From VAXT01 sp963794605 (GTDB lineage: Bacteria; Actinomycetota; Thermoleophilia; Gaiellales; Gaiellaceae): a stretch of DNA of 64,000 nucleotides. The DNA is taken from positions 1,426,001 through 1,490,000 of the forward strand of contig CAWCEN010000002.1 in NCBI GenBank assembly GCA_963794605.1. The letters are read 5' to 3'. The notes under the pieces were generated by a model. It was not told the origin of the DNA. It did no database searches and was given only the letters and a program-made list of their open reading frames with translations. The translations under genes and the position numbers were made by a program. Positions 42,865-52,000 of the stretch are shown here, one piece after another. Each line of letters starts with the position of its first letter. Positions within the stretch are counted from its first letter, which is position 1.

Positions 42865-43053
42865 ATGGCAGTTCCGAAGCGCAGACAGACCAGCACCCGC
42901 CGCGACAAGCGGAGGGCGACGCATCGCCTGAAGGCCCCGCGGGTCAACGAGTGCCCCGTCTGCCATCAGCCGAAGCTGCCGCATCGCGTGTGCCCGACCT
43001 GCAAGACGTATCGCGGGCGCGAGGTCGAGCCGCTCCGAACGCCGGCTCCGTAA
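42865..43053 (+). CDS. rpmF: 50S ribosomal protein bL32
   Basis: 62 residues. AVPKRRQTSTRRDKRRATH is the standard bL32 start, and CPVCHQPKLPHRVCPTCKTY holds the four Cys of the zinc-binding form. A short C-terminal extension follows. plsX begins 4 bases later, the usual order. Confidence 0.96.
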   Translation: MAVPKRRQTSTRRDKRRATHRLKAPRVNECPVCHQPKLPHRVCPTCKTYRGREVEPLRTPAP

Positions 43054-43057
43054 TCCC

Positions 43058-44074
43058 TTGACCGAGACCGTCCGCGTCGCTGTCGATGCCATGGGCGGGG
43101 ACGAGGGGCCCGAGGAGATCGTCGCAGGTGCGCTCGAGGCAGCCTCGGACACCGTGATCCCCGTGCTCTACGGGCCGAAGGGCCTCGACACCCAGGGCCT
43201 CACGCTCGTAGAGGCGACAGAGTCGATAGAGATGCACGAGAAGCCCGTCGAGGCGGTGCGCGCAAAGACCCGCAGCTCGCTCGTCCTCGCTTGCCGTGCA
43301 GTCGGCAGTGGCGAGGCGGACGCGGTCGTTTCCGCCGGGAACACGGGCGCCACGCTCGCCGCGGGCCTGTTCCACATCCGTCGTCTGCCCGAGGTCGACC
43401 GGCCCGCGATCGCGGTCGTGATCCCGGCCCGCGACGGCCCCTCGTTGCTACTGGACTCTGGCGCAAATGCCGATGCCCGCGCCGAGCACCTGCTCCAGTT
43501 CGCCCAGATGGGCTCGATCTTCGCCCACGAGATGCTGGAGATCCCGAATCCCGAGGTGCGGCTGCTGTCGATAGGCGAGGAGCCCGAGAAGGGCAACCAG
43601 CTGACGCTCGAGGCTCACGCGCTGCTCGTGGAGAGCGACCTCAACTTCGGCGGCAACGTCGAGAGCCGGCACATCCTCCGCAAGGCCGCCGACGTCGTCG
43701 TCTGCGACGGGTTCACCGGCAACGTCTGCCTCAAGCTGCTCGAAGGCACGATCACAACGATCCTCGAAGGCATCCGCGACGAGATCCGCTCCTCGACGCG
43801 CGGCAAGGTCGGGGGCCTCCTGATCAGGCCCGCGGCGCGGCACCTGCGGGAGCGGCTCGACCCCGACATGTACGGCGGCGCCTACCTCCTCGGCCTGCGT
43901 GGACTGGCCGTGATCGCCCACGGCGGGTCATCGCCAACCGCGATCGCGAACGCGATCCGCCTGGCTGCGCGAGGAGTCGAGCATCGTGTCGTCGAACGAC
44001 TTGCTGAGAGGCTTCGTGGGACCGTGTTAGCATCGGCGCGCTCTAAGACCCCTACTACCCAACAAGCGAGGTGA
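43058..44074 (+). CDS. plsX: Phosphate acyltransferase PlsX
   Basis: 338 residues from TTG 43058. PlsX converts acyl-ACP to acyl-phosphate at the start of phospholipid synthesis. The family start VRVAVDAMGGDEGPEEIVAG is clear, followed by VVSAGNTGATLAAG, SIGEEPEKGN and CDGFTGNVCLKLLEG. It is one base away from acpP, the gene for its substrate carrier. Confidence 0.95.
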   Translation: MTETVRVAVDAMGGDEGPEEIVAGALEAASDTVIPVLYGPKGLDTQGLTLVEATESIEMHEKPVEAVRAKTRSSLVLACRAVGSGEADAVVSAGNTGATLAAGLFHIRRLPEVDRPAIAVVIPARDGPSLLLDSGANADARAEHLLQFAQMGSIFAHEMLEIPNPEVRLLSIGEEPEKGNQLTLEAHALLVESDLNFGGNVESRHILRKAADVVVCDGFTGNVCLKLLEGTITTILEGIRDEIRSSTRGKVGGLLIRPAARHLRERLDPDMYGGAYLLGLRGLAVIAHGGSSPTAIANAIRLAARGVEHRVVERLAERLRGTVLASARSKTPTTQQAR

Positions 44075-44075
44075 A

Positions 44076-44321
44076 ATGGCCGCTACGCGCGAGGAAGTGT
44101 ATGAGCGTGTGAAGGAAGTCCTGAGCGAACAGCTCGGCGTCGACGAGAACGAGATCACCGAGGAAGCATCGTTCCAGGAGGACCTCGAAGCGGACTCCCT
44201 CGACCTCGTCGAGCTGATCATGGAGCTCGAGGACCAGTTCGGGATCAAGATCTCGGACGAGGACGCGCAGAAGATCCAGACCGTCGGTCAGGCCGTCGAC
44301 TACGTCACGTCGCACCAGTAA
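44076..44321 (+). CDS. acpP: Acyl carrier protein
   Basis: 81 residues from ATG 44076 with the ribosome-binding sequence GCGAGGTG close upstream. The phosphopantetheine attachment Ser is in EADSLDLVELIMELEDQFG. Acidic helices and length are typical. It carries fatty acyl chains in lipid synthesis. A possible -10 TTAGCAT lies in the plsX 3' end. Confidence 0.96.
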   Translation: MAATREEVYERVKEVLSEQLGVDENEITEEASFQEDLEADSLDLVELIMELEDQFGIKISDEDAQKIQTVGQAVDYVTSHQ

Positions 44322-44337
44322 CGCAGATCTCCAGAGC

Positions 44338-45009
44338 CTGATCGACGACCTGCCCGCCGAGCGGCTGGAGAACGTCTTCACCCATACCTCGTGGGCGCCG
44401 GACCGCGCCTCCTCGTATGAGCGACTCGAGTTCCTGGGGGACAGCGTGCTCGAGCTGGCCGTTGCTCGCGAGCTGTACGAGCGCTACCCGGACTTCTCCG
44501 AGGGGCAGCTCGCGAAGATCCGGTCGCACGTGGTGTCGCGGGCCAGCTGCGCCGTCGTTGCCCGCGAGCTCCAGCTCGGCGAGCGCATGTCGAAGCGCGC
44601 CGTCTCGGTGCCCCAGGAGGAGCTCGAGCGGCTCTCGGTCAACCGCAACGTGCTCGCCGCGTTACTCGAGGCCGCGCTCGGCGCGGTGTTCCTCGAGTAC
44701 GGCTTCGAGCGGATCGAGGACGCAGTCGTCGGGGCGTTCGTGGGACGGATCGAGTACGCGCTCACGACCTACGTCGACCACAAGACCGAGCTGCAGGAGG
44801 CGCTCGCCCGGCTCGGGCGCTCGGTGACGTACACGGTGCTCGACGTCGCCGGCCCGCCGCACGACCGCACGTTCACCTGCGCGGCCGTGATCGACGGCGA
44901 GCAAGCCGGTGTCGGGACCGGACCCTCGAAGAAGGCCGCCGAGCAGGAGGCGGCCCGGGAGGCCCTCGCGAGCCTGGGCTCCGACATCCAGCCGCCGCTG
45001 ACGTCCTAG
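44338..45009 (+). CDS. rnc: Ribonuclease III (no canonical start codon)
   Basis: About 223 residues. The RNase III signature ERLEFLGDSVLELAVA (catalytic Glu/Asp) precedes a second catalytic Glu region (LLEAALGAVFLEYG) and a C-terminal double-stranded RNA-binding domain (about 150-215, GTGPSKKAAEQEAAREAL). The only canonical codon, GTG 44446, falls inside the signature. Family-like sequence starts at about 44326 (DLQSLIDDLPAERLENVFTH) right after the acpP stop, with no ATG, GTG or TTG; CTG 44338 is used here. If a G is missing after 44318, the junction would read GTGA and supply GTG AAC GCA GAT as the start. Confidence 0.88.
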   Translation: MIDDLPAERLENVFTHTSWAPDRASSYERLEFLGDSVLELAVARELYERYPDFSEGQLAKIRSHVVSRASCAVVARELQLGERMSKRAVSVPQEELERLSVNRNVLAALLEAALGAVFLEYGFERIEDAVVGAFVGRIEYALTTYVDHKTELQEALARLGRSVTYTVLDVAGPPHDRTFTCAAVIDGEQAGVGTGPSKKAAEQEAAREALASLGSDIQPPLTS

Positions 45010-45032
45010 GACCTGTTCAGACTTTCTGCCGC

Positions 45033-47513
45033 GTGCACCTACGAGCCATCAAGCTGCGCGGGTTCAAGTCGTTCCCCGAGCCGGTCGAGGTTCGCCTCGA
45101 GCGCGGGGTCGCTGTGGTGGTCGGGCCGAACGGCTCCGGGAAGTCGAACATCTCGGATGCGCTGCTCTGGGCCGCGGGAAGCCTTGCGCCGAGCGAGCTG
45201 CGGGCTGAGAAGCCGGACGACGTGCTGTTCGCGGGCGGCAAGGATCGGGCGCCGGCCGACTACTGCGAGGTCGAGCTCCTGTTCGACAACGAGGACGGCG
45301 CGTTGGCGGAGCTGCCGTTCGCCGAGGTTTCGTTCATGCGGCGGCTGCACCGCGGCGGGGAGGGGCAGTACCTCGTCAACCGCTCGCCGGTGCGCCGAAC
45401 CGACCTCGTCGAGCTGCTCGCGGATGTCGGGCTGGGCGGGCAAATGGGCTCGATCATCAGTCAGGGCCGGGTCGAGGAGATCCTCGGCTCGAAGCCCGAG
45501 GAGCGGCGGCAGCTCGTCGAGGAAGCGGCCGGGCTGGGACGCTTCAAGCGGCGGCGGCACCGCGCGGAGCTGAAGCTCGCGCGGGTCGCGGTCGACGTCG
45601 AGCGGGCGCGTGATCTCGAGGCCGAGGTCAAGAAGCGGCTGCGGCCGCTGGCGCTCCAGGCGACCGCTGCGGAGCGGGCGGAGAAGCTGCGCGGCGAGAT
45701 CGGCGCCGTCCGGGCGCGGATCGCGCAGCTCGAGCTGGCCGGGGTCGAGGAGCGGCGCTCCTCGGCCCAGGAGCGCCGCGAGGCTGCAACACTCGCGCGC
45801 AACCGCACCGCGAAGGAGCTGGAGGCGCTGCTCGTAGAGCGCGATCGGGTCGAAGGCGAGCTCGTCGGCGCGGCGGGCGGCCGCGAGGAAGCGACGGCGG
45901 CGCGGTACCGGCTGAAGAGCGCTGCCGAGCGGCTCGAGCATCGGCGTGAGAGCGCGCAGGCGCTGGCCGGACGGCTGCGCGCCGATCCACCGCCCGTGCG
46001 GTCTGCGGCGCGGGAGCGGCTGCTGGAGGAGGCTCGGCTCGGGCGCGAGCGTCTTGGTGCGCTCGAACGCGCGCTCGCGGAGCTCGAGGGCCTGCCGCCT
46101 GCCGCGCGCGCCCTCGCGGAGCGTGGACAGAAGCTCGTCCTCTCGTCGCTCGAAGTCGGCCAGGGAGACGAGCGGGCCGTCGCCGCTGCGCTGGGCTGGC
46201 GCGCCGCGGCGATCGTCGCGGGCGACGCTCAGACGGCGCTCGACTATCTCGAACAGGCGCGCGCGGCCGGGCTCGGGAACCTCGGTGTCGTCATCGGCGG
46301 CGCTAGGCCGGAGGCGCCGATCGTCGAGAAGGACGACCTTCTCCGGGCGACCGAGCTCTCGGTCACACGTGAAGGGTTCGCGTTCGACCCGGCGCGCGGC
46401 GAGCTCTGGTACGCGGGCGAGGCGGCCGAGGCCGTTCTGCTCGAGCTCGAGGCGCGGCGCCGCGCGCTCGAGGCCGAGATTGCGGAGCTGGACGCTGCGG
46501 CCGAGCGCGCGACTACGCAGGCGCCGGCCACGGATCCGCGTCCGGCTGAGCTCGCCGAGCGGCTGACCGCGGTCCTGGTCGAGTGCGTGCAGCTCGCTGC
46601 CCGCTTCGAGCCGAGCCTCGACGCACGCGCCGACGCGCGTGGACAACGCGCACTGGCGCTCGGCGAAGAGCTCCGTGAGCTCGGCGCGAAGGAGGCTGAG
46701 CTGAGGCGCGCCGCCTCCGAGGCGGGCGAGCGTTCGTCGGGAATCGAGGTCGAGCTTGCCACGCTCGCTGCGGAGGCGAAGGAGATCGAGCGCCGCATGC
46801 GCGAAGCGGGCGCGAAACCCGCTGAGGGCGACGACCGCGACGAGCTCGCAGACAAGCTGGAGCGGCTCGAGCGGCGCCGCGAAGCGCTCGGCAGTGTCAA
46901 CCCGCTCGCCAAGGAAGAGTACGAGCGCGAGAAGGAGCGCCTGGACGAGCTAGGCGTCCAGCGCGCCGACCTCGAAGCGAGCCTGAAGGAGCTCGAAACG
47001 CTGCGGGACGAGCTTGGGGACACGGTCGAGCGCCGCTTCGAGGAGACGTTCGCCGCGGTCCGCGATCACTTCCAGGAGGTGGCCGCGACGCTGTTCCCCG
47101 GTGGCGAGGGTCGCCTGCGCCTGACCGAGCCCGAGCTCGAGGGCGAGGACGAGGACACCGAGCCGGGCATCGAGATCGAGCTCCGCCCCGCCGGCAAGAA
47201 GGTCACGCGCCTCTCGCTTCTCTCCGGCGGCGAGAAGGCGCTGGGCGCGATTTCGTTCCTGTTCGCGCTCTTCCTCGCCCGGCCGCATCCGTTCTACCTC
47301 CTCGACGAGGTGGAGGCCGCACTCGACGACGCGAACATCGGCCGCTTCGTCGCGCTCCTGCGCCGCTACTCCGACGAGGCGCAGTTCATCGTCATCACGC
47401 ACCAGAAGAAGACGATGGAGGCCGCCGACATCCTCTACGGCGTGACGATGGGCGCCGACGGGGTCTCGGAAATCGTGTCACGCCGCCTTCCGCGCGAAGC
47501 CGTCGCCGCGTAG
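45033..47513 (+). CDS. smc: SMC chromosome-condensation ATPase with short arms
   Basis: 826 residues from GTG 45033, clearly smaller than the 1,150-1,200 usual for SMC. The N-lobe has Walker A GPNGSGKSN (31-39) and the Q-loop region SIISQGRVEEIL. A coiled coil (about 170-350) leads to a hinge (about 365-450, GWRAAAIVAGDAQTALDYLE), a returning coil (about 470-690) and the C-lobe with LLSGGEKALGAISF and Walker B YLLDEVEAALDDAN. All ATPase motifs are present, so it looks functional with shortened arms. It sits between rnc and ftsY as usual. Confidence 0.93.
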   Translation: MHLRAIKLRGFKSFPEPVEVRLERGVAVVVGPNGSGKSNISDALLWAAGSLAPSELRAEKPDDVLFAGGKDRAPADYCEVELLFDNEDGALAELPFAEVSFMRRLHRGGEGQYLVNRSPVRRTDLVELLADVGLGGQMGSIISQGRVEEILGSKPEERRQLVEEAAGLGRFKRRRHRAELKLARVAVDVERARDLEAEVKKRLRPLALQATAAERAEKLRGEIGAVRARIAQLELAGVEERRSSAQERREAATLARNRTAKELEALLVERDRVEGELVGAAGGREEATAARYRLKSAAERLEHRRESAQALAGRLRADPPPVRSAARERLLEEARLGRERLGALERALAELEGLPPAARALAERGQKLVLSSLEVGQGDERAVAAALGWRAAAIVAGDAQTALDYLEQARAAGLGNLGVVIGGARPEAPIVEKDDLLRATELSVTREGFAFDPARGELWYAGEAAEAVLLELEARRRALEAEIAELDAAAERATTQAPATDPRPAELAERLTAVLVECVQLAARFEPSLDARADARGQRALALGEELRELGAKEAELRRAASEAGERSSGIEVELATLAAEAKEIERRMREAGAKPAEGDDRDELADKLERLERRREALGSVNPLAKEEYEREKERLDELGVQRADLEASLKELETLRDELGDTVERRFEETFAAVRDHFQEVAATLFPGGEGRLRLTEPELEGEDEDTEPGIEIELRPAGKKVTRLSLLSGGEKALGAISFLFALFLARPHPFYLLDEVEAALDDANIGRFVALLRRYSDEAQFIVITHQKKTMEAADILYGVTMGADGVSEIVSRRLPREAVAA

Positions 47514-47525
47514 CCTCTCGTCGCG

Positions 47526-48470
47526 ATGACGACCTGGAGCGCCCTGCTCGGGGACGAAGAGCGCGTCGAGGAACAGGCCGCGGAATCCGGCTTCTTCGGA
47601 CGCCTGCGCGACTCGCTGGGCAAGAGCCGTCGCGCGCTGACCGGCCAACTCGCGGCCGCGGCCTTCGACCCGGCCGACGACGAAGCCTGGGAGCGGCTCG
47701 AGGAGGCGCTGATCGCGGCCGACGTCGGGGTTCCCGCCACGGCCGAGCTCGTCCAACGGCTCGAGGCGCGCGGCGTCGCGGGCGATCTCATCGAGCCTCT
47801 CGTCGAGGAGGCGTCGTCGATGCTGGGCGAGCCGGGGACGCTCTCAGTCCGTGAGCGGCCCAGCGTCCTGCTCGTCGTCGGGGTCAACGGCACCGGGAAG
47901 ACGACCACGATCGGGAAGCTCGCGTACCACCTGAACGACCACGGGCGCTCGGTGATCGTCGCCGCCGCGGACACGTTCCGCGCCGCGGCCGAGGAACAGC
48001 TCGAGATCTGGGCGAGGCGAGCCGAGGCGGACTTCGTCGGTTCCGAGCGTGGGGGAGACCCGGCGGCGGTCGCCTACGACGCGATCGGTGCTGCGACGGC
48101 CCGCGGCCGGGACGTCGTCGTCGTCGACACCGCCGGCCGGCTGCACACGCAGACCAACCTGATGGAGGAGCTCGCGAAGATTCGTCGCGTGATCGAAGGC
48201 CGCCTCGAGGGCGCGCCGCACGAGACGCTCCTCGTCGTCGACGCGACCACCGGCCAGAACGGCGTCCGCCAGGCGCAGCTCTTCGGCGAGGCGGTCGACG
48301 TGAGCGGGGTCGCGCTCACGAAGCTCGACGGCTCTGCGAAAGGCGGAGTCGCGCTCGCGATCGCGCACGAGCTCGGCCTTCCCGTCAAGCTCGTGGGCGT
48401 GGGCGAGGGGATCGAAGACCTAAGGCCATTCAATCCCCGCGAGTTCGCCCAGGCGCTACTGGCCGACTAG
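47526..48470 (+). CDS. ftsY: Signal recognition particle receptor FtsY
   Basis: 314 residues from ATG 47526. The N-terminal helical (N) domain is followed by the GTPase with G1 GVNGTGKTTTIGKLA, the insertion-box ADTFRAAAEEQL, G3 DTAGRLHTQ, G4 TKLDGSAKGG and the C-terminal GVGEGIEDLRPF. The acidic membrane-binding A domain is very short. It docks SRP-ribosome complexes at the membrane. It follows smc by 12 bases. The end overlaps the dodecin-like gene by 4 bases. Confidence 0.96.
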   Translation: MTTWSALLGDEERVEEQAAESGFFGRLRDSLGKSRRALTGQLAAAAFDPADDEAWERLEEALIAADVGVPATAELVQRLEARGVAGDLIEPLVEEASSMLGEPGTLSVRERPSVLLVVGVNGTGKTTTIGKLAYHLNDHGRSVIVAAADTFRAAAEEQLEIWARRAEADFVGSERGGDPAAVAYDAIGAATARGRDVVVVDTAGRLHTQTNLMEELAKIRRVIEGRLEGAPHETLLVVDATTGQNGVRQAQLFGEAVDVSGVALTKLDGSAKGGVALAIAHELGLPVKLVGVGEGIEDLRPFNPREFAQALLAD

Positions 48471-48673
48471 CCCTCGACGCCGAACGCGATGTCGACCGTC
48501 GTTCGGTACTCGCTGATCCGGCCGTCCTCGACCTCCGCGCTCATCGAGATGACGTGTGCGCCGCGGATCCCGCGCAGCGTCTTCGCCGCCTCCTGAACCG
48601 CTGCGTCGCCGGCCTTCGCCCAGCTCTCGGGTGACGATCCGATGATCCTGACGACCTTTGCAACAGCTGCCAT
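48467..48673 (-). CDS. Dodecin-like protein lacking the flavin-stacking Trp
   Basis: 68 residues from ATG 48673, with the ribosome-binding sequence GAAGGGAGCGGAG directly upstream. It matches the dodecin fold: VVRIIGSSPESWAKAGDAAV, then AAKTLRGIRGAHVISM and ISEYRTTVDIAFGVE. In flavin-binding dodecins the middle strand carries a Trp (GAWV); here it is GAHV, so flavin binding may be lost or changed. Dodecins form hollow 12-mers that store flavin or CoA. Confidence 0.82.
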   Translation of the reverse strand: MAAVAKVVRIIGSSPESWAKAGDAAVQEAAKTLRGIRGAHVISMSAEVEDGRISEYRTTVDIAFGVEG

Positions 48674-48708
48674 CTCCGCTCCCTTCGTCGCTTGTCGGGC
48701 GGCGGAGT

Positions 48709-48840
48709 CTAAACGTCGATCGGCGGCGTCTCCGGACCGGTCGGCGGCTCGTCCGGAACGGGTAGCTCCGGATCCGGCGGCTCCGGCTGCGGAGGCGGTT
48801 CGGGCTGCGGCGGTGGGGTCGGTTGCTCCAGCCCGCTCAC
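48709..48840 (-). CDS. Small Pro-rich ORF
   Basis: 43 residues from GTG 48840, overlapping the stop of the preceding minus-strand gene (TAGTG). It is almost entirely Pro, Glu, Asp and Gln (PTPPPQPEPPPQPEPPDPEL). The overlap and the position just upstream of the dodecin-like gene suggest translation with its neighbours. No fold or function can be named. Confidence 0.4.
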   Translation of the reverse strand: MSGLEQPTPPPQPEPPPQPEPPDPELPVPDEPPTGPETPPIDV

Positions 48841-49037
48841 TAACCGCCTGGACCGACGATCACGATGTAGTCGCGGACCGGGTTCTCGACCGTGACGAAC
48901 AGCTGGAGGACTTGCAGCTCGATCGTCTCGCCTTCCTCCGGCCTTCCGTACAGGCGCTCGTAGTCTTCGACCGCTTCCTTCGTCGCGGCGCTGAACCCAA
49001 GCTTCGACTCTCCTCTGCCAGTCCTGTCCTCCGGCAT
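48840..49037 (-). CDS. Small hypothetical protein in the dodecin run
   Basis: 65 residues from ATG 49037 with a strong ribosome-binding sequence AAAGGAGCGGAA. It reads as a mixed helix-strand domain (FSAATKEAVEDYERLYGRPE, then IELQVLQLFVTVENPVRDYI). The 20 bases before its ATG are nearly the same as those before the dodecin-like gene (both CGACGAA-(A/G)-GGAGCGG-(A)), so the two share a leader type. Dodecin-related or a partner; unrecognised. Confidence 0.6.
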   Translation of the reverse strand: MPEDRTGRGESKLGFSAATKEAVEDYERLYGRPEEGETIELQVLQLFVTVENPVRDYIVIVGPGG

Positions 49038-49071
49038 TTCCGCTCCTTTCGTCGATGCAGCTCCCAGGATC

Positions 49072-52000
49072 CTACGACGCCGTGGGGGACTGGGCCAACA
49101 GTCGTGCTGCGGCTGCGACGTTTCCCTTCCGCTCGTACAGCTCGCGTGCCTCGGCGAGGAGCGACGACTGCTCGTCTCCCGGCCCGATCACCTGGGCGAC
49201 GCACGCGAGCGCGCGTGCCTGGAGATCGGGCCAGTCCGTCTCGCGGGCACGGGTGAGCGCGTCTCTCGCGAGCTCGTCGCCCGCGCTTGGATCCTGCTCC
49301 GCGAATGCGCGAGCTCGTGCCATCCGCCAGAGCACCTGCACGACGGCATCGCTCCCCGGCGCGTGCTGCTCGGCGAACCCCGAAATCTCGACCGCCTCCG
49401 CGCTCCTTCCGGCGACGCTGAGCGCGTCGGCGAAGAACCCGGCGATCGTCGCGGTGGCACTCATCGCACCCATCTCGCGCACGGTGTCGTAGGACCAGCG
49501 CAGGATCGAGACCGCCTCCTCCGGTTGGTCCGCCAACTGCTCGATCTCGGCGGCGATCAGGGCTGCGACCGTCACGACCCGGAAGCGGCGACCCAGTTCT
49601 TCGTGGATCGAGCGGGCCTGCGAGTACATTTTCCGGGCCTCGTCGAAGTCGCCCTGCATCGCGCGCAGGCCCGCGAGAACGGTGCTGACAGAGGCCTCGA
49701 GGAGCCGGTCATCGGCCTGCTCCGCGAGATACCGCTCGCAGCGCGCGAGTGCCTCGGGCACGGGTGTTCGACCGTAGTACAGCGCCTGCGCGTGGAAGAA
49801 CATCATCGCCCCGACCTCGGTCGTGTCTCCGGCGCGTCGCGCATGCTCGAGCGCTTGCTCGAGCGCCTCGGCACGCGCGCCCCACAGGCCGGCGTTGACG
49901 GCGGGCTCACTCTTGAGCAACCACGCCTTGGCGAGCCCTTCGTCATCGCCGAGCTCCTCGAGCAACGGGATCGTCCGGTCCGCGACCGACGAGTCATCGA
50001 GCGCGGAGCCCTCGGGCTGCGTGAACGTGCGGAAGAACTCCCGCTCGATCGTCGTGCGCAGCTCAAGCCGGCGGTCTTTGGCCGCGGTCGCGGCCTCCAG
50101 CGCTTCCGTCAGCGCCTCGTCTGCGTGCGCGAAGTCGCCGGTTCGCATGCGTGCCCGTCCGAGGTCGATGAGCAATGCGGGTCGCTCGGGGTGATCTCGC
50201 GGGAGCAGATCGACCGCCCGCGAGATGAGCTCAGCACCTGCAGAAACGTCGCCGCGGGACACGACCGCGCGGCGCCCGGCCGCGGCGAGGCGCTCACCCG
50301 CTCTGGCCGCGAGCTCGGACGAATCGACGCCGGGGCCGATCTCCGCGCGGTACGCGTGAGCCTGCTCGAGGTGATAGCCGATGATCTCGTCGAGCTCCAC
50401 GGCGCGATCGCCCGCCGCCTCCTCGAGCCACGCGGCGAAGCGCTCGTGAAGCTGCGCCCTCGTTGTCTTCGGGATCTCGAGGTATGCCGCATCGCGGATC
50501 AGGATGTGCCGGAACCGGAAGCCGTCCTCGTCGGGGAAGATCGAAACCGCAGGCTCGATGAACTCCTTGCGAGTGAGCGTCATCAGGCCCGGTCCTGCGG
50601 CCTCGCGCTCTCGGGCAGGCGTCAGCTCGGTGATCGCCCCGCGCCAGAACTCCTTCCCGATCACGGACGCTCGCTCGATGACGGCCCGCTCCTCCGGCTC
50701 GAGGCGGTCGAGGCGGGCGGCGAGCAGGGCGTGGATCGTCGGCGGGATCGTGAGGTCGCTCGGTGCGGAGCCGTTCTCGGTCAGCATCGCGAGCATCTGC
50801 TCGACGAACAGCGGGTTGCCTTCAGAAGCCTCCGTGATCCGGGAGAACAGGTCGGCGCTCAGGTCTGTCTCGCCGCGCAGGAGCTCGAGGAGAGTCTCGG
50901 CTTCGGGCTCGGACAGCGGCTCGAGCACGATCGACGCGGCGTTCGGCACGGCCGCGAGCCAGCCCGGCGTCGACTCGAGCAGGTCGGGCCGCGCCATGCA
51001 GACGATCAGGATCGGCGCGTCGCGGATCCAGCCGAGCAGGTACTCGATCAGGTCGAGGAAGGTCGCCTCTGCCCACTGGAGGTCGTCGAAGGCGATGACG
51101 AGCGGTCGCTCTCGTGCCAGGTGCTCGAGCAGCCGGCGCACCGCCCACATCGTCTCCTCGGGCGCGCTCGTGCTGCCGGCGATCCCGATCGCGCCGGAGA
51201 CGCGGGCTGCGACCTTCTCCGCCTCCGGCTCGCCGTCGAGGAGCTTCTCGATCCCCTCACGGCTAACCTCGCCCGCCGCTCTCCGGACAAGGTCTCGGAG
51301 CGGCCAGTACGTGATTCCCTTCCCGTAGGGGAGGCAGCGTCCCGTCAAAACCGACGCTTCCTCCTCGACGCTCGTCAGGAGCTCCTTCACGAGCCGCGAC
51401 TTTCCGATCCCGGCCGTCCCGATCACGCTGATCACGCGGCACTCGCGCGTTGTGGCCGCCTCCTCGAACGCGGTGCCCAGCCGTTCCAGCTCCTGATCGC
51501 GGCCGACCATCGGCGCATCGGTCCGCCTCGCGAAGGCGGGCGCGCCGGAGAGGACGCCGAGCAGGCGCCATGCGCGGACGGGCTGCGACTTGCCCTTCAG
51601 CTCGAGCGGCTCAAGGGGTTCGACGAGCACCGCCTCGCGCACGAGTTGGTACGTCGTATCGCCGATCAGGATCTCGCCGGGGCTCGCGGTTGCCTCGAGC
51701 CGCTGCGCAAGCGCCACCGCAGCTCCAGTTGCGAACGCCTGGCCTTCACCCGGGTCGCCGGCGACGACCTCGCCCGTGTTGATCCCGGTGCGGAGGCGGA
51801 GCTCCATGCCGTACTCCGCGCGCAGCTCCTCGTTCAGCTGGTGGAGCGACGCGCGCAGCTCGGTGACCGCCCGGACCGCCCGAAGCGCGTCGTCCTCGTG
51901 GACGATCGGAATCCCGAAGACCGCCATCACCGCATCGCCGATGAACTTCTCGACCGTGCCGCCATGGTGCTCGAGGACGCGGCTGACCTCGATGAAGTAC

